Of a stretch of 55,268 bases of DNA, positions 43,880 to 51,755 are shown in pieces. A model generated the notes under the pieces. The model worked only from the letters and a program-made list of their open reading frames with translations, had not been told where the DNA came from and made no database searches. Position 1 is the first letter of the stretch. Every line of letters starts with the position of its first letter. The translations under genes and the position numbers were made by a program. This DNA comes from Actinomycetota bacterium (lineage in GTDB: Bacteria; Actinomycetota; Acidimicrobiia; Acidimicrobiales; RAAP-2): assembly GCA_021324045.1 (NCBI GenBank), contig JAJPJV010000041.1:1-55268 (forward strand), in the 5' to 3' direction.

Positions 43880-45870
43880 TGGCGCCGCTTGATCGCCTTG
43901 AACGCCTGACGGACCTGGTGCTGGTCCTCCTCAACACCTCGCGACCGCTCACCCTCGAGGAGCTCGCGCGAGACGTCCCTGGCTACCCCGAGACGCGCGA
44001 TGCGCGGCGCCAGGCCTTCGAGCGGGATAAGCGGTTGCTGCGGGAGGAGGGCATTCCGATCGCCACGACCCCGGTCGAGGGACCAGAGCAGTATGGCTAC
44101 TGGATCGATCCCGAGGCCTTCTACCTCCCAGACCTTGCACTGACTCCCGAGGAGCAAGCAGCACTGCATCTCGCCGTTGCCGGCGTTCATCTCGGCGATC
44201 CTAGCGGTCGTGATGCGCTCCTGAAGTTGGGTGCGAGTGGTCTGGCGGAGACGCAACCGCTGGCCTTGTTCTCCCCGCCAGCGGCGCTCGCAGCGCTCTT
44301 CGAGGCCATTCGGGAGCGCTGCACCGCCGAGTTCAGCTACCGGGAACAACGGCGCTTCACGACGCCGGCTCGGCTGTGGTTCGGTCGAGGGCATTGGTAC
44401 CTGATCGCGTGGGACCACGATCGTGGTGCGGCCCGCACCTTTCGCGTCGATCGGATCGGTGGGATCCCGACGATCGGCGAACCAGGGAGCGGGATCCTCC
44501 CCCAGGGTTTCGATCCGGAGAAAGAGGCTCCCGAAGAGCCGTGGCGAGTTGTCAGCGCCGCAGACGAGGCCGAAGTGTGGTTGCTCGTCGACGCCATCGA
44601 GGCGAATCGGGTGATCGCAGAGGTCGGCGAGCAGGCGTTGCAAGCGCGTCACGAGGATGGGTCGGTGTTGCTTCGGCTCGGGATCACGAGCCTGGAGGCG
44701 ATGCGCTCATGGGTGCTCGGCTTGCTCGATCACGCGGAGGTCACGGCTCCGGCTTCGATCCGATCGGTGATCATCGACTGGCTCGAGGCCATCGCCGCCG
44801 GTGAGCCCCCTCCTGGCGCGCCCGCAGGGCACCTCGACCCCGCCGTCAACCCCGCACCCACCGAGCCCCGAGGGCGATCGCGAGCCGATGACATGGACCT
44901 GGGTGGGCCCCGTGGCCAGCGGCGAGATGCGCGTCAGCGGCTCCGCCGATTGCTGGCAATCGTCGGTTGGCTCGCCAGAGCCGGTCGGGCCCAAATTCCC
45001 GAGGTCGCGCAGCGGTTCGGACTCTCCGAGAGAGAGCTCGTGTCCGAGCTCGAGCTGGCTGCCTGCTGCGGGTTGCCGCCGTATACCCCGGACGCGCTGA
45101 TGGAGATCGTGATCACCGGCGAGACCGTGGAAGCGTCGCTCCCGGAGGGACTGGCGCGACCTCGCCGGCTGACGGCCGCCGAAGGGCTTGCCCTAGCGAC
45201 TGCCGCTCGGACGATCCTCGCGGTTCCGGGTGCCGATGCCAATGGTGACCTCGCCCGTGCCCTCGACAAGCTTGAAGCGGCGCTGGGTGCCCGACGCGGG
45301 TTGGTGATCGATCTCAACAACCCTCCGATGCTCGGGGCGGTGCGGCGCGCCTGCGAGGAGGGGTCGGTGGTCGAGATCGAGTATCACTCCGCTTCCAGCG
45401 ACGAGGTCACCCAACGGGTGGTAGAGCCGTACAAGGTGATCTCGCTCGAAGGGCGCTGGTACCTCGATGCGTACTGTCACCGGGCACAGGCGACGCGACG
45501 TTTCCGGGTCGACCGTATTCGCGATGTGAACGTCGTTGAGGGCCAGGCGCGCGTGAGCGGAGACGTCGCGACGCCGCGCTCAGACGACGTCTTGGCGACC
45601 GAGGCCTTCGTTCCCGGACCTGGCGCCACGACGGTGCGCCTCGTGGTCGACCGGACGGCGTCGTGGTTGCTCGAAGCGGTACCTGTGCTCGAGGTTGCCC
45701 AGCGAGGCGAGCACTTCGAGGCCGTCCTGGCGGTCGGTGGCGTCGCGTGGTTGGAGCGCACGCTGCTCCAGGCGGGGGCAGGAGCCCGCGTTGTCGATCC
45801 TCCCGAGTGGAGAAGGATCGGCCCCCGCGCAGCTCGGCGGATTCTCGCCAAGTACCGCGACCGTTCTTGA
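43879..45870 (+). CDS. pafBC: Fused PafB-PafC WYL-domain transcriptional regulator
   Basis: PafBC is the LexA-independent DNA-damage activator of actinobacteria, encoded as two proteins in mycobacteria and as one fusion in some other lineages. This 663-residue chain holds two homologous halves. Each has an N-terminal winged helix-turn-helix (residues 5-60 and about 360-410), a WYL domain (the first around ARLWFGRGHWYLIAWDHDRGAARTFRVDRI-like sequence, the second around EPYKVISLEGRWYLDAYCH with RRFRVDRIRDV), and a WCX domain. A Pro/Gly linker joins the halves near residue 325. A TACGCT box 7 bases before the GTG indicates a leaderless mRNA. The relaxase gene starts one base after the stop. Confidence 0.88.
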   Translation: MAPLDRLERLTDLVLVLLNTSRPLTLEELARDVPGYPETRDARRQAFERDKRLLREEGIPIATTPVEGPEQYGYWIDPEAFYLPDLALTPEEQAALHLAVAGVHLGDPSGRDALLKLGASGLAETQPLALFSPPAALAALFEAIRERCTAEFSYREQRRFTTPARLWFGRGHWYLIAWDHDRGAARTFRVDRIGGIPTIGEPGSGILPQGFDPEKEAPEEPWRVVSAADEAEVWLLVDAIEANRVIAEVGEQALQARHEDGSVLLRLGITSLEAMRSWVLGLLDHAEVTAPASIRSVIIDWLEAIAAGEPPPGAPAGHLDPAVNPAPTEPRGRSRADDMDLGGPRGQRRDARQRLRRLLAIVGWLARAGRAQIPEVAQRFGLSERELVSELELAACCGLPPYTPDALMEIVITGETVEASLPEGLARPRRLTAAEGLALATAARTILAVPGADANGDLARALDKLEAALGARRGLVIDLNNPPMLGAVRRACEEGSVVEIEYHSASSDEVTQRVVEPYKVISLEGRWYLDAYCHRAQATRRFRVDRIRDVNVVEGQARVSGDVATPRSDDVLATEAFVPGPGATTVRLVVDRTASWLLEAVPVLEVAQRGEHFEAVLAVGGVAWLERTLLQAGAGARVVDPPEWRRIGPRAARRILAKYRDRS

Positions 45871-45871
45871 C

Positions 45872-47281
45872 GTGCTTGGCGTGAGCCGCGTGAGGGACGG
45901 CACGGGGAGGTATTACCTCGCCGGTCTCGACACCGATGTTCCTCTCGGGGGTCCGCAACCCGACGCCGTCGGCGGATGGTGGGTGGGCACTGGCGCGTTC
46001 GCGCTCGGGCTCCACGGGCGGATCCGCGCCGGATCCTTCCAAGCGGTCCTCGAGGGGCGGAACCCGTCGTCTCGGTGTTCCTTGGCCCTTCGACGGGGGG
46101 CGAGCGTGATGGGCTACGACCTGACGTTCAGCGCCCCCAAGGGGGTCAGCGCACTTTTTGCCCTCGGTCAAGCGAGCATGGCCGACCAGGTGCTCGAAGC
46201 TCATCATCAAGCTGTCCGAGCTGCGACCTCCTACATCGAACGTTTTGCCGCCGCGGTCCGCCGCGGGCCGAGCGACGACGTCCGCGTGGTCCGCACCGAC
46301 GGTCTGATCGGTGCGGCGTTCACACACTTCGCGAGTCGAGCATCGGACCCACATCTCCATACCCATGTGGTGCTCGCGAACCTGGCCCACGGAGAGGACC
46401 GCTGGTCGGCACTCGATGGTCGTGGGCTGTTCGCGCATGCCGCTGCCGCCGGCGAGCTCTACGAAGCGCACCTCCGCCACGGGTTGGCGAGCTCCTCGTC
46501 CATCGAGTGGGAGCGAGGGCGCCAGGGTCGGCCCCAGATCGCCGGGCTCGATCCCGTGGTGATCGGAATCTTCTCGAACCGCTCGGCAGAGATTCGCATG
46601 CACCTCGACGAGCGGGGTCTCCGCTCGCGGCGAGCACGCCGCATCGCCTGGGCGACAACGCGCGACCCGGCGGTCGCTGGGCCTGGCGTTGCCGAGCTGC
46701 GCATGTGCTGGGCCGAGCGCGCCAGGCGGCACGGGGTCGGGCCCCTGGAGCTTCGATGGGGTAGCGATCGGGGCCATCCATTGCCACGAGGGCTCGACGA
46801 GCATCGCTTCGCAGCGGAGCTCTACCGGAGCCCGCACGGCGTGCGCCGGCGTGATGTGATCCGGGCATGGAGTCGATCCCTCCTGCAGGGCGCCCCAGCT
46901 CGGGAGATCCAAGGCGCGGTCGAGCACTGGCTCCCTGGCGTCGAAGGGATCGGCGTTGCGGAACCGCTTTCGGCGATCGGACCATTGATCCCGGGGAGTC
47001 ACCTCCTTCGGGCTCTCGGCCCGCGTCCGCTGCAAGCCGCTCAACAACCGCTCTGGCGAGCCGGGGCCGAGGCGATCGAGGCATACCGGTCGCGTTGGGG
47101 GATCGGCGTGCGCGATCCGTTGCTCGATCTCGCTGATCGACGACCCCTCAGGGATCTGCCCGCGCGGCAGGTTGCTGACCACCTCACGCTGTGCCGTCAC
47201 CTTGGTGAGCTGCGCGCCCAACTCGGCAGAGCGCGAGATCCGACCACTGGCCGGGGCGGCCTGGAGCTCGGTCATCGATGA
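45872..47281 (+). CDS. MobF/TrwC-type relaxase without helicase domain
   Basis: A conjugative relaxase-like protein (469 aa) expected to nick one strand at an origin of transfer and stay bound to the 5' end. Near the N-terminus GRYYL supplies the catalytic tyrosine pair (residues 14-15); YDLTFSAPKGVSALFAL is the signature of the TrwC family; and DPHLHTHVVLANL holds the three metal-binding histidines (161, 163 and 165). The TraI/TrwC helicase half is absent: the protein stops after an Arg/Pro-rich region. The GTG at 45872 is one base past the pafBC stop and fits the family N-terminus; the frame remains open upstream only in antiframe of pafBC. It overlaps the T4CP gene tail to tail. Confidence 0.82.
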   Translation: MLGVSRVRDGTGRYYLAGLDTDVPLGGPQPDAVGGWWVGTGAFALGLHGRIRAGSFQAVLEGRNPSSRCSLALRRGASVMGYDLTFSAPKGVSALFALGQASMADQVLEAHHQAVRAATSYIERFAAAVRRGPSDDVRVVRTDGLIGAAFTHFASRASDPHLHTHVVLANLAHGEDRWSALDGRGLFAHAAAAGELYEAHLRHGLASSSSIEWERGRQGRPQIAGLDPVVIGIFSNRSAEIRMHLDERGLRSRRARRIAWATTRDPAVAGPGVAELRMCWAERARRHGVGPLELRWGSDRGHPLPRGLDEHRFAAELYRSPHGVRRRDVIRAWSRSLLQGAPAREIQGAVEHWLPGVEGIGVAEPLSAIGPLIPGSHLLRALGPRPLQAAQQPLWRAGAEAIEAYRSRWGIGVRDPLLDLADRRPLRDLPARQVADHLTLCRHLGELRAQLGRARDPTTGRGGLELGHR

Positions 47282-48756
47282 TCCGTTCGCTCCAGCCAGT
47301 GGGCCCTCGTCTCCCGGGACTGCCCCCCAGGGTGCAGCGCATGATCGAGTGATCGCACCGGTTCACGGTCGCTGACGAGCTCTCGCCACGGGGAGAAGGC
47401 ATACGACGGTGTGAGTTGCACCCACCCGATTTGATTCCGAGCATCGATCGCAAGGGCCATCCCGGACCGACCCCGCGCGACGACGTCGACCGGCAATCGC
47501 GGCCGGAAGATCGAAGAGGTGCTGACTGACCCGTGAAGCCGTCTGTCGGGTCCTTGTGCGGTCGCGACTGTTCGCGACAGGAGCTCGGCCTCACCTGCCA
47601 ACAACGACACCGTGCGCAGCGTCGGCAGATCGGCGATCCCTCCGAGGACCATCGTGGAGCCGAACAACGACAGGAAGCTCTCTGCTTCCCGGCCCCACCG
47701 ATTCCGGGCCTGCGAGAGATCTTGAAGGCAAGCCAGGGTCAGCAATCCCTGCCCGGCACCTTCGCTGACGATCGCTGGTAGGTCGGGAAGGGGCGCGATG
47801 TTCGCGACTTCGTCCAGCGCGAACAGCACCGGAGGGTTGGTCGTCGCTTCGAGCGCTCGCCTGTAGGCGGCGTCACGGACGTCGGAGAGGATGCCGACGA
47901 TCAATGGAGCGAACAGCTGCTGGTGACGCCCCGCGGCACAGATGTACAACGTGTGGGGCCCGCTGCAGAAGGATTCGGTGTCCAAGAACGGAGGCTCCGT
48001 CGAAGCCAGAGCGGAGACGGATCGATACGCGGCGAGCACGCCGGATGCCGTCGACCAGATGCTGGATTGCTCGCGCTCCTCTGTGGTGAGGATGCCTGCC
48101 AGCACGTCGGTGGCCGGCTGGCGATCCCCGATCTTGTTGGTCAGCACGTCGAGCGCGCTGGTGCCCTCGTGGCGATCGACCCACGAAAGGACCGTGCGCA
48201 TCGATTGGCCCGAGAGCGCCGCAGCATGCAACAAGGGGGCGAGCAATGCGGCGGCCCGCTCGCTCCAGTGGTCCGTCGTCGCGGGCGTCCATGATCCGCC
48301 GCCGCTGTGCGTGGCGCGCACCATGGCATGAGCAACTCCGAGGGCACCGTCCCAGGCGCGGCTCGCGTTGACGGGAGACCATCCGACTCGCAGTGCCTGG
48401 GAGGTCTCCTCGACGGTGCCGCTCGGATCGTAGAGGAGCGTCCAGCCGCGGCGCGCACGCGCCCGAGCCGTGGCCATGAGGACGTCTGGCTTCGTCGAGG
48501 TACTGACGACCGCTCCGTCAGCTGCGAGCACGTTGGGGATGACGATGGAGGACGTCTTTCCAGAGCGCGACGGTCCGAGGATCAAGGTGGAACGTTCTGG
48601 ACCTGACCAGGCCCAACCGCCATCGCCGAGTCCCAGGTAAATACCCCTTTTCCCGTTGCCTGGCATCTCCGTCACGTCCTTTGGGACCCATCGTCGTTCT
48701 CGGGCATTCGGATCGCTTGCCGAGCGTCCGAAGCGATGTCGGGCATGCGCCAACAT
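47272..48756 (-). CDS. VirD4/TraG-like type IV coupling ATPase without membrane anchor
   Basis: A conjugation coupling-protein homologue that would bring relaxosome DNA to a secretion channel. Walker A is ILGPSRSGKTSSIVIPNVL and Walker B is PVLFALDEVANIAPLP; VSTSTKPDVL after Walker A and QDLSQARNRWG are also typical of the VirD4 group. No N-terminal transmembrane segments are seen. The start is uncertain: a TTG at 48807, the ATG at 48756 chosen here, and an ATG at 48666 with AAAGGA upstream are all possible. Its last 10 bases overlap those of the convergent relaxase. No pilus or channel genes of a type IV secretion system are in the window, so transfer competence is unproven. Confidence 0.8.
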   Translation of the reverse strand: MLAHARHRFGRSASDPNARERRWVPKDVTEMPGNGKRGIYLGLGDGGWAWSGPERSTLILGPSRSGKTSSIVIPNVLAADGAVVSTSTKPDVLMATARARARRGWTLLYDPSGTVEETSQALRVGWSPVNASRAWDGALGVAHAMVRATHSGGGSWTPATTDHWSERAAALLAPLLHAAALSGQSMRTVLSWVDRHEGTSALDVLTNKIGDRQPATDVLAGILTTEEREQSSIWSTASGVLAAYRSVSALASTEPPFLDTESFCSGPHTLYICAAGRHQQLFAPLIVGILSDVRDAAYRRALEATTNPPVLFALDEVANIAPLPDLPAIVSEGAGQGLLTLACLQDLSQARNRWGREAESFLSLFGSTMVLGGIADLPTLRTVSLLAGEAELLSRTVATAQGPDRRLHGSVSTSSIFRPRLPVDVVARGRSGMALAIDARNQIGWVQLTPSYAFSPWRELVSDREPVRSLDHALHPGGQSRETRAHWLERTDHR

Positions 48757-49299
48757 TGCGGTCGTCGCGACACAGAAGGGTCTTGGCCATCGGCGGTCGG
48801 CGTGCAAACGGCCTCCAACGCTCGACCACCGGCCCCCTTCGAAAGCTCACGATCGTCGCCGACGGGGTGATCGTCGCCAAGTCAACGCGGACGGGTCGCG
48901 CCTCGTGCGCGCCAGATGCTCGGTGGTGCGCGCACGCCGACGCAACGATCTGCCGACCACAGTTAGTGGTAGTTGAGTGCCGCATTATGCAGCTGATGAT
49001 CGAACCGTCATCGCTACGGGCGTCGATCGAAGAGCATGAGGTCGGGTAGGTGAGCAACACATGGTGCTCGTTGCTATGTTGCATTACTGGGTATCCACAT
49101 CGTTGTGCAACATGGAGAGTATCTTTTGGCGGCATGCACGCACGGTTGTGGACGAGCGTGCAGCCACCAAGACGTAATGCGTCATTGGGGTGATCAAGCA
49201 ATAGCCGGTGCAGCAATGCGGAAGCCGGAGTTCGTCGGTCTCCGGTGCCTCGCAGGCTTCACCTACAACCAAAGTTGAAGTTCAAAGGGAGGTGCACCT
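48757..49299. other. Gene-poor region with nested inverted repeats
   Basis: No gene is supported. The stretch has several inverted repeats: GAGCA/TGCTC (49052-49056 and 49065-49069), AGCAAC/GTTGCT (49053-49058 and 49070-49075), and ATGTTGCA/TGCAACAT (49076-49083 and 49106-49113, 22 bases apart). It is less GC-rich than its flanks. It could contain the promoters of the coupling-ATPase and histone-like genes, an operator, or an origin of transfer. At the right end AGGGAGGTG is a very strong ribosome-binding site for the next gene. Confidence 0.4.
49052..49113. repeat. Cluster of three inverted repeats, candidate oriT or operator
   Basis: Within 62 bases there are three perfect inverted repeats of 5, 6 and 8 bp sharing the word GCAAC or its complement. 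Inverted repeats flank nick sites in many origins of transfer, and a relaxase and coupling protein are encoded nearby, but no known nic sequence is recognised. Confidence 0.35.
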
Positions 49300-49992
49300 G
49301 TGGCGCCAGCCGCAAACAAGCGGGCCCCGGCAAGGAAGACCGCCAAGCGGGCCCCGGCAAGGAAGACCGCCGCTCGGAGGAGCACGGCACGAGCGACGGC
49401 TCGAAAGAGCACCGCGCGGCGGGTGGTTGCGAGAAAGAGCACGGCGCGTAAAGCGACGGCTCGAAAGAGCACAGTTCGGAAGCGGACAACAACCCGAGTC
49501 GGCGCTCGCAAGACGACGGCTCGCAAGACGACCGCCCGCAAGGCCCCGGCGCGCAAGCGGACGACGAAGAAGGCCGCGGCTCGCAAGACGACGGCTCGTA
49601 AGACGACCGCTCGCAAGACGACCGCTCGCAAGACGACCGCTCGCAAGACGACGGCCCGCAAGGCCCCGGCGCACAAGCGGACGACGAAGAAGGCCGCGGC
49701 TCGTAAGACGACCGCTCGCAAGACGACCGCCCGCAAGACGACGGCCCGCAAGGCCCCGGCGCGCAAGCGGACGACGAAGAAGGCCGCGGCTCGTAAGACG
49801 ACCGCTCGCAAGACGACCGCCCGCAAGACGACCGCCCGCAAGGCCCCGGCGCGCAAGCGGACGACGAAGAAGGCCGCGCCGACAAAAGCCCCCGCGCGCA
49901 AACGAGTCGTCAAGAAGGCACCAGCACCAGCACCGGCACCAGTACCGGCCGTGGAGGAGACTCCTCCGCCGATCTCCGATATGCCGTTCTGA
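49300..49992 (+). CDS. Histone H1-like repeat protein (KTTARK repeats)
   Basis: A 230-residue, extremely basic protein made almost wholly of five-residue RKTTA-type repeats, interrupted by a KAPARKRTTKKAAA module that recurs four times. It resembles the lysine/arginine-alanine tail of mycobacterial HupB and eukaryotic H1, so binding and compaction of DNA is the probable role. No HU core is present here or directly upstream. A Pro/Ala hinge leads to a C-terminal VEETPPPISDMPF, whose acidic, Pro-Phe ending resembles an SSB tip. The GTG start has the strong Shine-Dalgarno AGGGAGGTG, so it is probably highly expressed. Confidence 0.85.
   Translation: MAPAANKRAPARKTAKRAPARKTAARRSTARATARKSTARRVVARKSTARKATARKSTVRKRTTTRVGARKTTARKTTARKAPARKRTTKKAAARKTTARKTTARKTTARKTTARKTTARKAPAHKRTTKKAAARKTTARKTTARKTTARKAPARKRTTKKAAARKTTARKTTARKTTARKAPARKRTTKKAAPTKAPARKRVVKKAPAPAPAPVPAVEETPPPISDMPF
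49495..49880 (+). repeat. Tandem DNA repeats inside the histone-like gene
   Basis: A 15-bp unit (CGCAAGACGACCGCT and variants) is repeated many times and nested in a larger unit that starts with AAGGCCCCGGCGCGCAAGCG. Copies of the larger unit begin at 49540, 49660, 49750 and 49840, so periods are 120, 90 and 90 bp; the first is two 15-mers longer. Such near-identical arrays expand and contract by slippage or recombination. Confidence 0.85.
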
Positions 49993-50023
49993 GCAGTTCG
50001 TTGCCACCCAGCCTGAAGGTGGC

Positions 50024-50059
50024 GCGAGATGGGCGGGGGTTCTCCTCCGCCCATCTCGC
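50024..50059. terminator. Strong bidirectional terminator hairpin
   Basis: A perfect 13-bp stem GCGAGATGGGCGG / CCGCCCATCTCGC, extended inward by three more pairs including one G-U, closes on a four-base TTCT loop. It sits 32 bases after the histone-like gene and between convergent genes. There is no T-run, as is common for actinobacterial terminators. Confidence 0.7.
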
Positions 50060-50171
50060 TGGGTCACGAAGGAGGCGTGTGATCGGGTGGATCAGCCGCT
50101 CGCCATGCAGCGTCCTTGCTGCACACCCTCAGGCAACGGGCAAGGAGCGGGTCGGTCGGCCTGTGACTGCC

Positions 50172-51020
50172 TCACAACGTGAGCGCATGGAAGCTCTCGC
50201 CTCGGGAGACTCCTGCGATCGCGCCGTGGCGCTCGAGCTGAGCGATGAGCTGACGGCTGAAGTCCGTCTCGGTGGTTTCGGCTCCGATTCCCATGGCATT
50301 GCGGTGCTGGCTTCGATGCGCCAGGAGCGCAGCGAGCTTCAACTGCTCGAAGCCGCGAACGGACTCGACATGGTTCGGGACGTCGGCCTCCCAGAGGAGC
50401 AAGATTGCGGGTCTGTGCGGGGTGAGGCCTTCCTCGGGGAAGAAGAGGGGGTCTCCTGCGGCCACGATCGCGTCGGTCACGATGAAGCCCGCGTTGCGGT
50501 GGTCGGGATGCAACCGATAGCGGCGCCATGGGTCGTGGCTAAGCACGACATCGGGGCGAATGCGTCGGATCGCGCGGCAGACCGCGCGCCGTTCCTCGGG
50601 GCCGTTGCGCAGCTCTCCGTCCGTGCGACCGAGGAACTCCACGCTTTGGCTTCCAAGGAGCCCTGCGGCCTCGGTGGCCTCGTGCATCCTGACCGCGGCG
50701 AGCTGTGCAGTGTCCATACCTGGGTCCCAGCTCCCTTTGGACCCGTCGGTGAGCACGAGATGGTGTACCGCACAGCCGGCCCTTGACCACTTGGCCAGCG
50801 TGGCACCGCAACCGAACTCGATGTCGTCAGGGTGCGCACCGATGGCTAGCGCCACCGCGGGAATGGAGAGGTTTGTCGTCGGCGGTCCGACTTCTGGGAG
50901 CTCGTTGACCGGCCGGACCGGTGGCGTCGGCCTGGGCGATGCTGCGGAGCCAAGGGTCAGTGACTCCGCTGCCGAGGCTCCGGTACTGGCGATGTCGGAG
51001 GAGGGATCCGGTGGCCTCAC
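50172..51020 (-). CDS. PIG-L family deacetylase
   Basis: A zinc-dependent N-deacetylase of the LmbE/MshB type (282 aa). After about 50 Pro/Ser-rich residues, AIGAHPDDIEFGCGATLAKW carries the His-Pro-Asp-Asp metal and catalytic motif, and RRYRLHPDHRNAG provides the third zinc ligand. FPEEG and the late VRGFEQLKLAALLAHRSQ are as in uncharacterised actinobacterial members. The substrate could be a GlcNAc conjugate. The GTG at 51020 has AGGGGA 8 bases upstream and lies 16 bases after the cofC stop, which favours it over starts inside cofC. Confidence 0.85.
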   Translation of the reverse strand: MRPPDPSSDIASTGASAAESLTLGSAASPRPTPPVRPVNELPEVGPPTTNLSIPAVALAIGAHPDDIEFGCGATLAKWSRAGCAVHHLVLTDGSKGSWDPGMDTAQLAAVRMHEATEAAGLLGSQSVEFLGRTDGELRNGPEERRAVCRAIRRIRPDVVLSHDPWRRYRLHPDHRNAGFIVTDAIVAAGDPLFFPEEGLTPHRPAILLLWEADVPNHVESVRGFEQLKLAALLAHRSQHRNAMGIGAETTETDFSRQLIAQLERHGAIAGVSRGESFHALTL

Positions 51021-51036
51021 GCGTGAAGTCCCCTGT

Positions 51037-51714
51037 TCACTGCTGAGGGGCCGAAGCGAGATCAATCGGTCGGTGTGTGTGACGGACCGGGTCGATTGAG
51101 GCGAGATCCGCGGGCACGTCCACGTCGAAGGCCAGTGCAGGCTCCTCCAGAACCCATGCCGGAAGGCCAATGCGCTCGCATTCGTCGAGATGCCGGCGAA
51201 ACGACCCAGGGCCATAGGAGAAGCGGAACCCAGAGCGCGTCGGAACCCTCACGATGTTGGTGCCGTTGTGGTGCCGGTCGGGAACGAGGGTGACCCCGGG
51301 AAAGGCGCGCAACCTGCCAATTCCCCTGGCTCGGGGAAGATCGCTGTGGGCGACGGTCACCTGCTGGACGCCCATCGCGGCCAGCTGGTCGACGCCGGCT
51401 TCGACCGCCCCGTTGAGCCCGCGCCCAGGCTCCCATACGACGAGGGCATGAAGATGACGGGCCCAGTCGGCAACCTCGGGGTCGTCGCAGACCACGGCGA
51501 CCGGTAGTGGACGAGCTGCAGCTACGACGCGTTCGGCCATCGCCCGAGCAAGGCGACGGCGCTCTGCAAGGCTCAGTACCCCACCCAGGCGTCGTTTGGC
51601 TTCTGCGAAGGACTTCACTGGGATGAGGACTGCAAGCGGACCCAGCTCGAACCGAGGACCTGATACAGCAGGCGAACCAGGCTCGAGGGGCAGGGCCGAT
51701 CGATCCCCGGTCAT
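51037..51714 (-). CDS. cofC: Phospholactate/PEP guanylyltransferase for coenzyme F420
   Basis: CofC (FbiD) activates 2-phospholactate or phosphoenolpyruvate with GTP for F420 synthesis. The 225-residue protein starts its domain at LAVLIPVKSFAEAKRRLGG and has LPVAVVCDDPEVADWA, GLNGAVEAGVDQL, VAHSDLPRA for metal binding, and VPDRHHNGTNIVRV, typical of the family. The ATG is 7 bases after a TAAACT box. It diverges from gpsA with about 40 bases between them, the same cofC-gpsA neighbourhood seen in mycobacteria. F420 implies F420-dependent oxidoreductases elsewhere in the genome. Confidence 0.9.
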   Translation of the reverse strand: MTGDRSALPLEPGSPAVSGPRFELGPLAVLIPVKSFAEAKRRLGGVLSLAERRRLARAMAERVVAAARPLPVAVVCDDPEVADWARHLHALVVWEPGRGLNGAVEAGVDQLAAMGVQQVTVAHSDLPRARGIGRLRAFPGVTLVPDRHHNGTNIVRVPTRSGFRFSYGPGSFRRHLDECERIGLPAWVLEEPALAFDVDVPADLASIDPVRHTHRPIDLASAPQQ

Positions 51715-51727
51715 TCAACGAAGTTTA
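51714..51727 (-). promoter_or_regulatory. Leaderless promoter -10 of cofC
   Basis: Reverse-strand TAAACT (51727-51722), 7 bases, then ATG at 51714. Confidence 0.5.
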
Positions 51728-51742
51728 TGGGTGGCCAGGCCA

Positions 51743-51755
51743 TAGGCTCAGGTGA
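51743..51755 (+). promoter_or_regulatory. Leaderless promoter -10 of gpsA
   Basis: TAGGCT at 51743-51748, 6 bases, then ATG at 51755. The GTG at 51752 would be only three bases from the box. Confidence 0.5.

Noticed and set aside
45872-49299. Complete integrative conjugative element
   Set aside because: No integrase, attachment-site repeats, replication gene or type IV secretion channel genes were recognised around the relaxase and coupling ATPase.
49495-49880. CRISPR array
   Set aside because: The repeats are contiguous 15-bp coding units without unique spacers, and no cas genes are present.
49259-50067. Several long reverse frames across the KTTARK gene
   Set aside because: They encode low-complexity complements of the repeats (for example runs of LRAVV or SSCGR). 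The forward frame has the strong Shine-Dalgarno and a biologically sensible basic composition.
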